From NCBI RefSeq assembly GCF_000018685.1, contig NC_010001.1, positions 1,752,001-1,816,000 on the forward strand: DNA of 64,000 nt, given 5' to 3'. The notes beneath the pieces are model-generated. The model searched no databases. It was not told the DNA's origin and saw only the letters and a program-made list of their open reading frames with translations. Of this stretch, positions 8,982 to 16,577 are shown piece after piece (the stretch's first letter is position 1; every line of letters begins with the position of its first letter). Made by a program: the position numbers and the translations under genes. The stretch comes from Lachnoclostridium phytofermentans ISDg (GTDB lineage: Bacteria; Bacillota; Clostridia; Lachnospirales; Lachnospiraceae).

Positions 8982-9616
8982 TGAAATTCATCACGGAAGA
9001 CGATTTGAGAATTTTATTCAGAAGAGAACCCTTTACCTTTTATGATATCCCTACGGGAAACAGACTAACACCGGGAGCTAGACAGTTTCTGGTAGATAAG
9101 AAAGTTCCCATAAGCAATGACCCAATGGTGGTAAAACGAAAAAACGAAAAGTCTACAGAGATAAAAGTAGAAGCATCAAAAAAAGAAGATGCACCGAAAA
9201 AAGAAATTTGCAAGGAAGTTTTTCAATTAAAAAAGAAAACACTTCAAGCACAATTTTTAGAAGCGGGACTCGAACTCTTAAGCAGGGACGTGCTGTTAGC
9301 ACAGCAAGTATTTGACTTAGAACGAACACTTTTTTTCATAGGAAAAGAAGGTCGGGAAGAGGTAATTACATGTAAGAACTGCACCGGATTTCATGAGGGA
9401 AACATGCACGAATCTTTTGAGGATTGCTTTGAAATAACAGGCTTTCATGCACAGTCAGAAAAAGGGAAGGAAATCGTTCTTCTACACCGCCTACGCTGTA
9501 ATGTCAGAGAGCTAGCAGCAGAAGCAGAAAACGAAAATCTAAACCCTATCATTAACCGCTTGTCACAGATGATATGTCTGGAATATGGAGGAAAACTATG
9601 CCAAAGGAAGAATTAA
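8981..9616 (+). CDS. EutT-like accessory protein of a glycyl-radical microcompartment
   Basis: A 211-residue protein whose first 45 residues (KFITEDDLRILFR, then NRLTPGARQFLVDKKVPI) closely resemble the N-terminus of EutT, the ethanolamine-pathway cobalamin adenosyltransferase. A charged Lys/Glu-rich linker follows (about 46-75). The C-terminal half has a Cys pair and nearby His (ITCKNCTGFHEG) and a helical RLRCNVRELAAEA segment like the EutT C-terminus. CutC does not use B12, so real adenosyltransferase activity is doubtful and a cluster- or metal-binding accessory role is as likely. The gene overlaps both neighbours. Confidence 0.75.
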   Translation: MKFITEDDLRILFRREPFTFYDIPTGNRLTPGARQFLVDKKVPISNDPMVVKRKNEKSTEIKVEASKKEDAPKKEICKEVFQLKKKTLQAQFLEAGLELLSRDVLLAQQVFDLERTLFFIGKEGREEVITCKNCTGFHEGNMHESFEDCFEITGFHAQSEKGKEIVLLHRLRCNVRELAAEAENENLNPIINRLSQMICLEYGGKLCQRKN

Positions 9617-10443
9617 CATTTGATAGCTGCAATGAATTGGTTAGCCAATTTGAAGCAGTAGTTAAACAACCTATAAAGGAAAGCTCCTCTGTTTACTATA
9701 CCGGAGTGGATTTGGGTACAGCGTGTGTGGTGCTGGCTGTGTTAGATGAGAATTACAAACCCGTAGCAGGTGCTTACCGATATGCGGATGTAGTCCGAGA
9801 CGGAATGGTTGTGGACTACATCGGAGCAATCCGGATTGTACGTGAGCTTAAGGAAGAGCTAGAAGAAAAGCTAGACACTGAGCTTATTTATGCAGCTGCT
9901 GCCATTCCTCCAGGGACTGATACCTTGGACGGTGGAGCAATAAAGAATGTGGTTCAGGGAGCGGGATTTGAGATAACCGCCCTTTTGGATGAACCTACGG
10001 CTGCGAATGCAGTCTTAAAAATAAAGAACGGCGCGGTAGTGGACATCGGCGGCGGAACCACCGGAATCACCATTTTAAAGGATGGAAAGGTGGTATATGT
10101 AGCGGATGAACCAACAGGAGGAACTCATTTCTCCTTGGTAATATCAGGAGCTTATCATATACCATTTTCAGAAGCGGATGTTTTTAAACGCAAGGAAGAA
10201 AACCATAAAGAACTACTACCGCTATTAAAGCCGGTGGTGGAGAAAGTGGCTTCTATCATAAGTAGCCATATCAAAGGATATGACGTCGAAGAAATCTATC
10301 TGGTAGGTGGAACTTGCTGCTTAACTGGAATTGAAACAATTATTGAAAAACAGACAGGAATCAGGACACGTAAGCCTGAAAACCCAATGTTTGTAACCCC
10401 TCTTGGAATCGCATTTTCCTGTAATCAGGAAGTGATGGAATAA
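9598..10443 (+). CDS. eutJ: EutJ-like actin/Hsp70-fold chaperone
   Basis: An ASKHA-fold ATPase of 281 residues. Phosphate-1 motif GVDLGTACVVLAVLDE, phosphate-2 motif VVDIGGGTTGITIL and adenosine motif YLVGGTCCLTGIETI occur in order, as in EutJ. These proteins are thought to act as chaperones or reactivation factors for microcompartment enzymes. The ATG at 9598 is chosen because GGAGG lies 6 bases upstream; an in-frame ATG at 9574 lacks a site. The gene start overlaps the end of the EutT-like gene by 19 bases, implying coupled translation. Confidence 0.9.
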   Translation: MPKEELTFDSCNELVSQFEAVVKQPIKESSSVYYTGVDLGTACVVLAVLDENYKPVAGAYRYADVVRDGMVVDYIGAIRIVRELKEELEEKLDTELIYAAAAIPPGTDTLDGGAIKNVVQGAGFEITALLDEPTAANAVLKIKNGAVVDIGGGTTGITILKDGKVVYVADEPTGGTHFSLVISGAYHIPFSEADVFKRKEENHKELLPLLKPVVEKVASIISSHIKGYDVEEIYLVGGTCCLTGIETIIEKQTGIRTRKPENPMFVTPLGIAFSCNQEVME

Positions 10444-10456
10444 AGGAAGTGGACGT

Positions 10457-10762
10457 ATGGAATACCGAATTATTAAATCACCGTCACAAGGAACCCTAGA
10501 TATTTTAAACCGCAGGAAAGGATCCGGTAATACCTCCCCAATAGGACCGGTGGATGCGGTAGGGCTTATACAGGGTAGAATTATCGAAATGGTTTGTGCT
10601 GCTGATGTGGCAGAAAAAGCAGTAGGTGTTACGGTAGAAGATATCAAAGGAAGCTGCCCGCAGAACATGATTATGCTGGCGATTTTCGGAGATACAGCAT
10701 CGGTAGAGGCAGCCATGGAAGAGATTAAGCAAAGAGAGAAGAGAGGTACCGAAGAATGGTAG
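10457..10762 (+). CDS. grpU: GrpU-type BMC-H shell protein with GXCPQ Fe-S motif
   Basis: A 101-residue BMC-domain protein with a 30-residue N-terminal extension before the core (VDAVGLIQGRIIEMVCAADVAEKA). The pore-region motif GSCPQ, with Cys67, matches the GXCPQ signature described for GrpU, a glycyl-radical microcompartment shell protein that binds an Fe-S cluster at the hexamer pore. An electron-transfer or cluster-passing role in the shell is the family hypothesis. The gene lies between eutJ and eutN and overlaps the latter by 7 bases. Confidence 0.88.
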   Translation: MEYRIIKSPSQGTLDILNRRKGSGNTSPIGPVDAVGLIQGRIIEMVCAADVAEKAVGVTVEDIKGSCPQNMIMLAIFGDTASVEAAMEEIKQREKRGTEEW

Positions 10763-11019
10763 CGGCTAGATTAATTGATAACGTATGGGCTACAAGAAAG
10801 ACGGATTCCTTAAACGGATTGAAATTCATGCTTGCCGAGATCATCGGAGGCACACGGGAAGGCGAAAGGCTGATCGTAGCAGATATCATCAGCGCAGGTA
10901 TCGGTGACCGTGTGATTGTTTCCACCGGTTCTTCCGCTAGACGGATGCTGGAAAGTGATGATATTCCAGTAGATGCCGTAGTAATTGGAATTATCGATGA
11001 AGATTGCCAATTAATATAG
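10756..11019 (+). CDS. eutN: EutN/CcmL-type BMC-P pentameric vertex protein
   Basis: An 87-residue EutN_CcmL family protein. It contains the family's DSLNGLKFMLAE segment and the late GDRVIVSTGSSAR and DAVVIGIID segments. Pentamers of this protein cap the vertices of the shell. It is the only pentamer gene in the operon. Its ATG lies inside the end of the GrpU-type gene, a typical translational coupling. Confidence 0.95.
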   Translation: MVAARLIDNVWATRKTDSLNGLKFMLAEIIGGTREGERLIVADIISAGIGDRVIVSTGSSARRMLESDDIPVDAVVIGIIDEDCQLI

Positions 11020-11034
11020 GAAGGAAGTGATCAA

Positions 11035-11664
11035 ATGAAGCAGTTGATTTGTGCAAAAGATGTAGAAACATTAAATGCAGAGGGAAAAAAGGTTTATTAC
11101 GTGGAAAGCGGAAGTATCATTACTCCTTCTGCAAAAGATGCAGCAGATGCATTTGGAATCACATTCTGTGAAAAGGCAGAGGAGCAGACACAGGTTCCAG
11201 CAGCTTTCGCAGGTATGGATATTGACAGCGAGAAAATTTATAAAGTGCTTAAGACTTTGATGGAAAAGGGTTTGTTAAATGATCTTTTAAAACCTTACGA
11301 GTCAGAAAGCCATGGTAACGGCCTAAAGGTAGTCCGTGGAAATACTGTAAAAATGGATGTATTTGATACTGGTGATCCATCTGTGAAAGCTTACTATCAG
11401 GAGTTGGTAAGCAAGGAAGAATCCCATATCAGTGCAGGTTTCCTTACGATAGATCATTCCAAGTTTGTATGGGAATTAACCTATGAGGAAATCGATTATG
11501 TAATCGAAGGAACCTTGACCGTTACTATTGACGGAAAGACTTATACGGCAAAAGCCGGAGATGTTCTCTTCGTACCATCAGGCTCCAAGGTAACCTGGGG
11601 TTCACCAGATAAAGCAAGAGTATTCTACGCAACTTATCCGGCAAACTGGGCTGATTTGGTTTAA
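11035..11664 (+). CDS. eutQ: EutQ-like cupin protein
   Basis: A 209-residue protein with the EutQ layout. The N-terminal part resembles the short EutT/EutQ N-terminal region (SGSIITPSAKDAADAFGITF). A C-terminal single-domain cupin spans about residues 110-205, with YVIEGTLTVTIDGKTYTAKAGDVLFVPSGS. EutQ of Salmonella has reported acetate kinase activity, which would let the compartment product acetyl phosphate yield ATP. Whether this homologue does so is not shown. AGGAAG precedes the ATG. Confidence 0.92.
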   Translation: MKQLICAKDVETLNAEGKKVYYVESGSIITPSAKDAADAFGITFCEKAEEQTQVPAAFAGMDIDSEKIYKVLKTLMEKGLLNDLLKPYESESHGNGLKVVRGNTVKMDVFDTGDPSVKAYYQELVSKEESHISAGFLTIDHSKFVWELTYEEIDYVIEGTLTVTIDGKTYTAKAGDVLFVPSGSKVTWGSPDKARVFYATYPANWADLV

Positions 11665-11675
11665 GGAGGTAAACG

Positions 11676-12362
11676 ATGCAGGCACTTGGTTTTATAGAAA
11701 CAAAAGGCTTTCTCGCAGCCATTGAGGCAGCGGATGCTATGTTAAAAGCAGCGAATGTGTCTCTTATAGAGAAGACTAAAGTCGGCGGAGGTCTCGTCGC
11801 TGTTACGGTAACCGGTGATGTAGCGGCAGTAAAGGCAGCGGTAGACGCAGGAGTAGCAGCGGTAGAACGCATAGACAGTGCCACTTTAGTCACATGTCAT
11901 GTGATTCCTAGACCTCATGATGAGCTGTCAGATATCTTTGGTGGAGAAACTCCGGATGATCCGAATGGAAAATCGGTAGAATCAGAAGCTGAATTGGTTG
12001 AGCCAGAAGAACCAGTAGAGCCACAAGAACCGGTAGAAACCAAAGAACTGGTAACATCGAATGAACCGAATATAGGACTTAAAGAGGAACCATCTTTGAA
12101 AGAAGAAATCCTGACAGAGGATAGTACCGAAGAGTCTTCCGATAAGCAAGAAACGGTGGAAAACATAAAAAGAGAAACCGTGGACCTGTGGAGACAGGAT
12201 GGTTTGAAAAAAACCATGAAGAAACTTGAAGATATGAAGGTAACAGAACTTAGAACACTTGCCCGTGAATATCCAGAATTCAGCATAGCTGGTAGGGAAA
12301 TATCAAAGGCAAATAAAGCAATGCTGCTGGAAGAATTCAAGAAGTATTATAGACAAAAATAA
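11676..12362 (+). CDS. BMC-H shell protein with long acidic linker and SAP/Rho_N-like C-terminal domain
   Basis: A 228-residue fusion. Residues 1-88 are a standard BMC-H domain (LGFIETKGFLAAIEAADAML, then KVGGGLVAV at the pore and VIPRPHDEL at the end). Residues about 90-165 are a Glu/Pro/Ser/Thr-rich linker with EPVEP-type repeats. Residues about 175-226 are basic and helical. In that part, MKVTELRTLAREYPEF followed by SKANKAMLLEEFKKYY resembles the two short helices of SAP or Rho N-terminal domains, which bind nucleic acid. EutK and PduK are known extended shell proteins with different tails. AAGGAGG precedes the start. Confidence 0.9.
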   Translation: MQALGFIETKGFLAAIEAADAMLKAANVSLIEKTKVGGGLVAVTVTGDVAAVKAAVDAGVAAVERIDSATLVTCHVIPRPHDELSDIFGGETPDDPNGKSVESEAELVEPEEPVEPQEPVETKELVTSNEPNIGLKEEPSLKEEILTEDSTEESSDKQETVENIKRETVDLWRQDGLKKTMKKLEDMKVTELRTLAREYPEFSIAGREISKANKAMLLEEFKKYYRQK

Positions 12363-12392
12363 TTAAGACTTTTAGAAAAGGAGAAATGGAAC

Positions 12393-13940
12393 ATGGAAAA
12401 CTTTGATTTTGATTTACGTTCCATCCAAGAAGCAAGGGATTTAGCAAGAAGCGGTGAAGCTGCTGCTAAGAAGATTGCTCAGTTTAGTGAAGAACAGATA
12501 GATCGTATTCTTAAGAGTATGGCTAAGGCAGGAGAGGAACATGCCCTATGCTTAGGAGAAATGGCTTCTGAGGAAACTGGATTTGGAAAGGCTATGGATA
12601 AGGCATATAAGAACCACGCTGCTTCTACCCTTTTATATGAAGAGATAAAGGATATGAAGACTAGAGGAATCCTAGCTGAGGATACCGTAAATAAGACTAT
12701 TGATGTAGCTGAGCCGGTTGGTTTGGTAATGGGAATCGTTCCTTCTACAAACCCTACCTCAACCGTATTCTTTAAATCCATGGTTGCAGTAAAATCAGGA
12801 AATGCTATTGTATTTTCTCCTCACCCTTCCGCAGCAAAATGTACATTAAAGGCAGCTGAAATTATGCGCGACGCTGCAATCGCTGCAGGCGCACCAGAAG
12901 GAATCATCGGTTGTGTGACCATGCCTTCCATGGGATCTACCAATGAACTTATGAAGTGTAAGGAAGTTTCCGTTATTATCGCAACTGGAGGTCCAGCTAT
13001 GGTAAAGGCTGCTTATAGTGCAGGAAAGCCAGCTATCGGTGTAGGTGCAGGTAACTCTCCTGCTTACATTGAGAAGACAGCAGATGTAAAACAAGCAGTT
13101 AAAACAATCATTGCCAGCAAGACATTTGACTATGGTACTATCTGTGCATCCGAGCAGTCCATCATCTGCGAGGAAAGCAATGAAGCAGAAGTATTAGCTG
13201 AATTAAAGAGTCAGGGCGGATACTTCATGACAAAAGAAGAAACCGATAAGGTTTGTGGCTTGTTATTCAAGAACGGATACACTATGAACGCTAAATTTGT
13301 AGGTCGTTCCCCTCAGGTGATTGCTCAGGCAGCTGGAATTGAAATTCCGATGGATACCAAGGTTCTTATCGGAAGACAGGAAGGCGTAGGTCAAGGCTAT
13401 CCATTATCCTTTGAAAAGCTTACAACAGTTCTTGGCTTCTATACCGTAAAGGACTGCCATGAGGCTTGCGATTTAAGCATTCGTCTTTTACAGAACGGAA
13501 TCGGACATACCATGAGTATTCACACTCAGGATAGAGATATGGTTCTTAAGTTTGCTGCAAAGCCAGCTTCCAGAATTCTTGTTAACACAGGCGGTAGCCA
13601 GGGCGGAACTGGAATCAGCACAGGTCTTCCAATTTCCTTTACATTAGGATGCGGTACTTGCGGCGGAAGTTCTGTTTCTGAAAACGTGAGTCCAAAACAT
13701 CTCCTTAATGTTAAGAAGGTAGCCTTTGGCTTAAAGGATTGTTCTACTATCGCAGCAGATGATGAAACTTTCACATGGAAGGAAAAAGCAGGAACTAATT
13801 CCTGTAGTCCAGCAGATTTTGTTGCTTCCTTTGTAAAGAAAGAAGGTACTACAGCTAATTCCTGTCAGGGAAGCTGTGATGATAACGAGAAGCTAGCAGC
13901 ACTTGTTAAGGAAATTGTGTTGGCCATGAAAGGTCAGTAG
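12393..13940 (+). CDS. CoA-acylating acetaldehyde dehydrogenase of the microcompartment
   Basis: A 515-residue EutE/PduP-type enzyme that converts acetaldehyde, CoA and NAD+ to acetyl-CoA. The catalytic Cys251 is present in TFDYGTICASEQS, in contrast to the paralogue at 1956. GVGAGNSPAYI and GGSQGGTGISTGLP are conserved blocks. A 45-residue C-terminal tail after the catalytic fold ends in an amphipathic helix (NEKLAALVKEIVLAMKG), a likely encapsulation peptide. AAAAGGAGAA precedes the ATG. Confidence 0.96.
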   Translation: MENFDFDLRSIQEARDLARSGEAAAKKIAQFSEEQIDRILKSMAKAGEEHALCLGEMASEETGFGKAMDKAYKNHAASTLLYEEIKDMKTRGILAEDTVNKTIDVAEPVGLVMGIVPSTNPTSTVFFKSMVAVKSGNAIVFSPHPSAAKCTLKAAEIMRDAAIAAGAPEGIIGCVTMPSMGSTNELMKCKEVSVIIATGGPAMVKAAYSAGKPAIGVGAGNSPAYIEKTADVKQAVKTIIASKTFDYGTICASEQSIICEESNEAEVLAELKSQGGYFMTKEETDKVCGLLFKNGYTMNAKFVGRSPQVIAQAAGIEIPMDTKVLIGRQEGVGQGYPLSFEKLTTVLGFYTVKDCHEACDLSIRLLQNGIGHTMSIHTQDRDMVLKFAAKPASRILVNTGGSQGGTGISTGLPISFTLGCGTCGGSSVSENVSPKHLLNVKKVAFGLKDCSTIAADDETFTWKEKAGTNSCSPADFVASFVKKEGTTANSCQGSCDDNEKLAALVKEIVLAMKGQ

Positions 13941-13968
13941 TAAATCAACTGGAAAAAGGAGAACAGGA

Positions 13969-14604
13969 ATGGATAAGTATGAAGCGGTAATCAAGCTCAT
14001 AATGGAAGCCATGAAAACAGAATCCGAGCCAAAAGAGTCTAAAATCCCAGTGGGTGTTTCCAACCGCCATGTGCATTTATCCCAGGAAGACTTGGATATT
14101 CTTTTTGGTCAAGGTTATCAGCTGACCAATATAAAGGAATTATCCCAGCCTGGACAGTACGCATGCAAGGAAATGGTTACCGTATGCGGACCTAAGGGAG
14201 CGATTGAAAAGGTTCGTATTTTAGGACCAGTCAGAAAACAGACTCAGGTTGAGATTCTGGCAGCAGATTGCTTTAAGCTTGGAACAAATTCTGAGCCTAA
14301 GATGTCTGGCGAATTAGCTGGTACACCAGGAATCACATTGGTAGGACCAAAAGGTTCCGTTCAAACAAAAGAGGGCCTTATCATAGCCCAAAGACATATT
14401 CATATGAGTCTTGAAGATGCGTCAAAATTCGGCGTACATGACGGACAAACCGTAAACATTCAGACAGAAGGGGCTCGCGGAGGTATTTTCAGCAATGTAG
14501 CAATTCGCGCGAATAATTCCTCAAGCTTAGAATGCCACCTTGATACAGAAGAAGCCAATGCCATGGGTCTTGGGGGATCTTCAAGTATTACCATTGTAAA
14601 GTAA
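13969..14604 (+). CDS. pduL: PduL-type phosphotransacylase
   Basis: A 211-residue phosphate acyltransferase that converts acetyl-CoA and phosphate to acetyl phosphate and recycles CoA inside the shell. The zinc-ligand motif VGVSNRHVHLSQEDL and the second histidine motif IIAQRHIHMS are present. The first 20 residues (DKYEAVIKLIMEAMK) form an amphipathic helix typical of the N-terminal encapsulation peptide of PduL. AAAAAGGAGAA precedes the ATG. Confidence 0.96.
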   Translation: MDKYEAVIKLIMEAMKTESEPKESKIPVGVSNRHVHLSQEDLDILFGQGYQLTNIKELSQPGQYACKEMVTVCGPKGAIEKVRILGPVRKQTQVEILAADCFKLGTNSEPKMSGELAGTPGITLVGPKGSVQTKEGLIIAQRHIHMSLEDASKFGVHDGQTVNIQTEGARGGIFSNVAIRANNSSSLECHLDTEEANAMGLGGSSSITIVK

Positions 14605-14647
14605 GTTAACTATTAAAAATTAATTATATTATTAGGAGGATTTTAAA

Positions 14648-14932
14648 ATGAAATACGATGCATTAGGAATGATTGAAACAAAAGGTTTAGTAGGAGCTAT
14701 CGAGGCTGCAGATGCTATGGTTAAGGCAGCAAATGTATCATTAGTTGGAAAAGAATTTGTTGGTGGCGGTCTTGTTACTGTTATGGTAAGAGGCGATGTA
14801 GGAGCTGTTAAGGCAGCTACAGACGCAGGTGCTGCTGCAGCTCAGCGAGTTGGCGAATTAGTATCCGTTCACGTAATTCCTCGTCCACATGCTGAAGTTG
14901 AAATTATTCTTCCAGCAACAAAAGAAGCGTAA
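14648..14932 (+). CDS. BMC-H hexameric shell protein (third short copy)
   Basis: A 94-residue canonical BMC-H protein, close to the N-terminal domain at 11676 (ALGMIETKGLVGAIEAADAM, pore FVGGGLVTV, end VIPRPHAEVE). The strong TAGGAGG site and the compact canonical form suggest it is the major facet protein. It is the last gene of the operon. Confidence 0.96.
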   Translation: MKYDALGMIETKGLVGAIEAADAMVKAANVSLVGKEFVGGGLVTVMVRGDVGAVKAATDAGAAAAQRVGELVSVHVIPRPHAEVEIILPATKEA

Positions 14933-14986
14933 TTATACAAGAGGAATTCAAATTCACTAGCCATGAATGAACTTGAATGAAATTAA

Positions 14987-15044
14987 GGGAGTTTTTGCAA
15001 AATAGTTGAGTAATCAATCTATGGAGCAAAAGGCTCCCTTTTTT
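14987..15044 (+). terminator. Terminator of the microcompartment operon, with IS-end-like sequence
   Basis: GGGAG at 14987 pairs with CTCCC at 15034-15038, followed by a T-run. Inside, TTGC pairs with GCAA and ATAGTTGA pairs imperfectly with TCAATCTAT. The order TTGCAAAAT, then inner stem, then ATGGAGCAA and GCTCC, is the same as in both ends of the IS1182 element at 23903-27231. It may therefore be an IS relic serving as a terminator. Confidence 0.7.
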
Positions 15045-15121
15045 GACTATAAGCAAGTCCTTGAGGATTCTACCTAGAAGGTTTCTTCAGTACTTCATGC
15101 TCATTTTAATTTTTTAACCAA

Positions 15122-15364
15122 CTATTGCTTTTTTATAAATGTATCCACATATTCTTTACATAATATTATCAATCCAAGAAAAAATAAAAAACAACTTATT
15201 ATCATTGGTACAAGACTATAGTTATTAATTAACGATTGGATATACTCACCGTATTTGTTATAATACATAGATAGAGGTAAACTATTAACTGCAATTTTAT
15301 GGAATGTACTAAATCCAAGTGTGCCAACAACTAAAAATGCTATTCCTATAAAGCATCTTTTCAT
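15122..15364 (-). CDS. Small membrane protein, two transmembrane segments
   Basis: An 80-residue protein with an N-terminal membrane segment (CFIGIAFLVVGTLGF) and a second at about residues 50-70 (LVPMIISCFLFFLGLIILC), with a short polar loop between. A good site (GAAGGAGAA) precedes the ATG on the minus strand. No family was recognised. It stands alone, convergent to the microcompartment operon. Confidence 0.6.
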   Translation of the reverse strand: MKRCFIGIAFLVVGTLGFSTFHKIAVNSLPLSMYYNKYGEYIQSLINNYSLVPMIISCFLFFLGLIILCKEYVDTFIKKQ

Positions 15365-15589
15365 ATAATTCTCCTTCTTTCATGTTTATTATGTAATTGG
15401 TAACTTACTAATAATTATATAAGTTGCATACTAACTCTATATATAATATTACAAATTTAACCAAATTGCAAAGAGGTGAAGATATAGCAACTTGCGCTTG
15501 TATTAATTCAAGTGTAAAAAATGCAAATGCAAAATTGTTAAGTAATTTACGGAGATATTTACAAATAATTATAAATAGGAGGATATGAT

Positions 15590-16153
15590 ATGACGAGATA
15601 TATCGCAGTAGCGACATTGTTTTTGCTTATAATCCTTGTTTTATTCCGAGCTTTCCAATTAAAAAAATTAGGAATAAAAGTTATTCGTTTTGGAGAGATG
15701 GATAAGAAGGATTTTATTATCCCGCCCTTTGCCTTACTGTTATTTTATATTGTTTTCGCAAGCGCGTTTGGTTTACCTAAAGTAGGAGCTGAATTGTATA
15801 AAAGTGATTATGTAGGTTGGATAGGTGTGGCTTTATGCGCTTTGGGAATTATCTTATTTCTATACGCACTGATTTCATTTGGAAAGAGTTTTCGCGTCGG
15901 TTTGGATGAAGACCACCCCGGTGAACTTGTAACCACAGGAGCTTTTTCTATTAGTCGCAATCCAATATATTCAGCATTTGGATTGGTTCTGATCGGAATC
16001 TTTTTGATTATTCCGAATTGGATTATATTAATTTACGTTTTAACAGGAATATGGCTTTTCAACCGTCAGATTTTACTTGAGGAACAATCGCTTAGAAAGA
16101 TATACGGTGAAAAATATGCGGAATACTGTAAAAGAGTAAGGCGTTTTCTATAA
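15590..16153 (+). CDS. Isoprenylcysteine carboxyl methyltransferase-like (ICMT/PEMT) membrane protein
   Basis: A 187-residue integral membrane protein with about 4-5 segments. It ends with the SAM-dependent methyltransferase signature of the ICMT/phospholipid methyltransferase group: FSISRNPIYSAFGL, then LLEEQSLRKIYGEKYAEYCKRVRRFL. Bacterial members methylate small or lipid substrates that are mostly unknown. AGGAGGATATGAT precedes the ATG. Confidence 0.85.
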   Translation: MTRYIAVATLFLLIILVLFRAFQLKKLGIKVIRFGEMDKKDFIIPPFALLLFYIVFASAFGLPKVGAELYKSDYVGWIGVALCALGIILFLYALISFGKSFRVGLDEDHPGELVTTGAFSISRNPIYSAFGLVLIGIFLIIPNWIILIYVLTGIWLFNRQILLEEQSLRKIYGEKYAEYCKRVRRFL

Positions 16154-16233
16154 TTCGGAGGTCAATCATGGAAGTATATCCGAATAACGCCCATGGCGAA
16201 GAAAAATACCTAATTTAAAACGGAGGAATTATA

Positions 16234-16454
16234 ATGAACGAAGGTCAACAAAGATTTTATGAATTTGTAATGGAAAGAGTAAAAGAAGGCAAAGAGGAAG
16301 AAATCAAAGCCATAATGAGTGAAGACAGCAGGAAGGTACATTTACGAAGGAGTATATGACTGAAATCGTACCAAAGATGATAATGTTATTAAAGCCAGAG
16401 TGTGTTGAGGAATTTAAAAATGCTGCTCAACATATGAGCTCACAGTTAAAATAA
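16234..16454 (+). pseudogene. Frameshifted small helical protein gene
   Basis: From an ATG with GGAGGAATT upstream, frame 1 reads NEGQQRFYEFVMERVKEGKE and soon stops. The next frame continues FTKEYMTEIVPKMIMLLKP and then VEEFKNAAQHMSSQLK to a stop at 16454. Both parts have the same Glu/Lys-rich helical character and join if one base is lost near 16330. An intact version would be about 74 residues. A further 16-codon reading frame with its own ribosome site lies just upstream (16168-16218). A sequencing error could give the same picture. Confidence 0.6.
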
Positions 16455-16577
16455 GGTTGATGAGGAGTTAGGGGTCATGGATTTATACTGTGGTCCTTTT
16501 TTACTAGTACATCGCGTAATGTTGGTACTTCATTTCGTTCTGTTAGATACTTCAAGGAATTATGGAGGTATATAATT

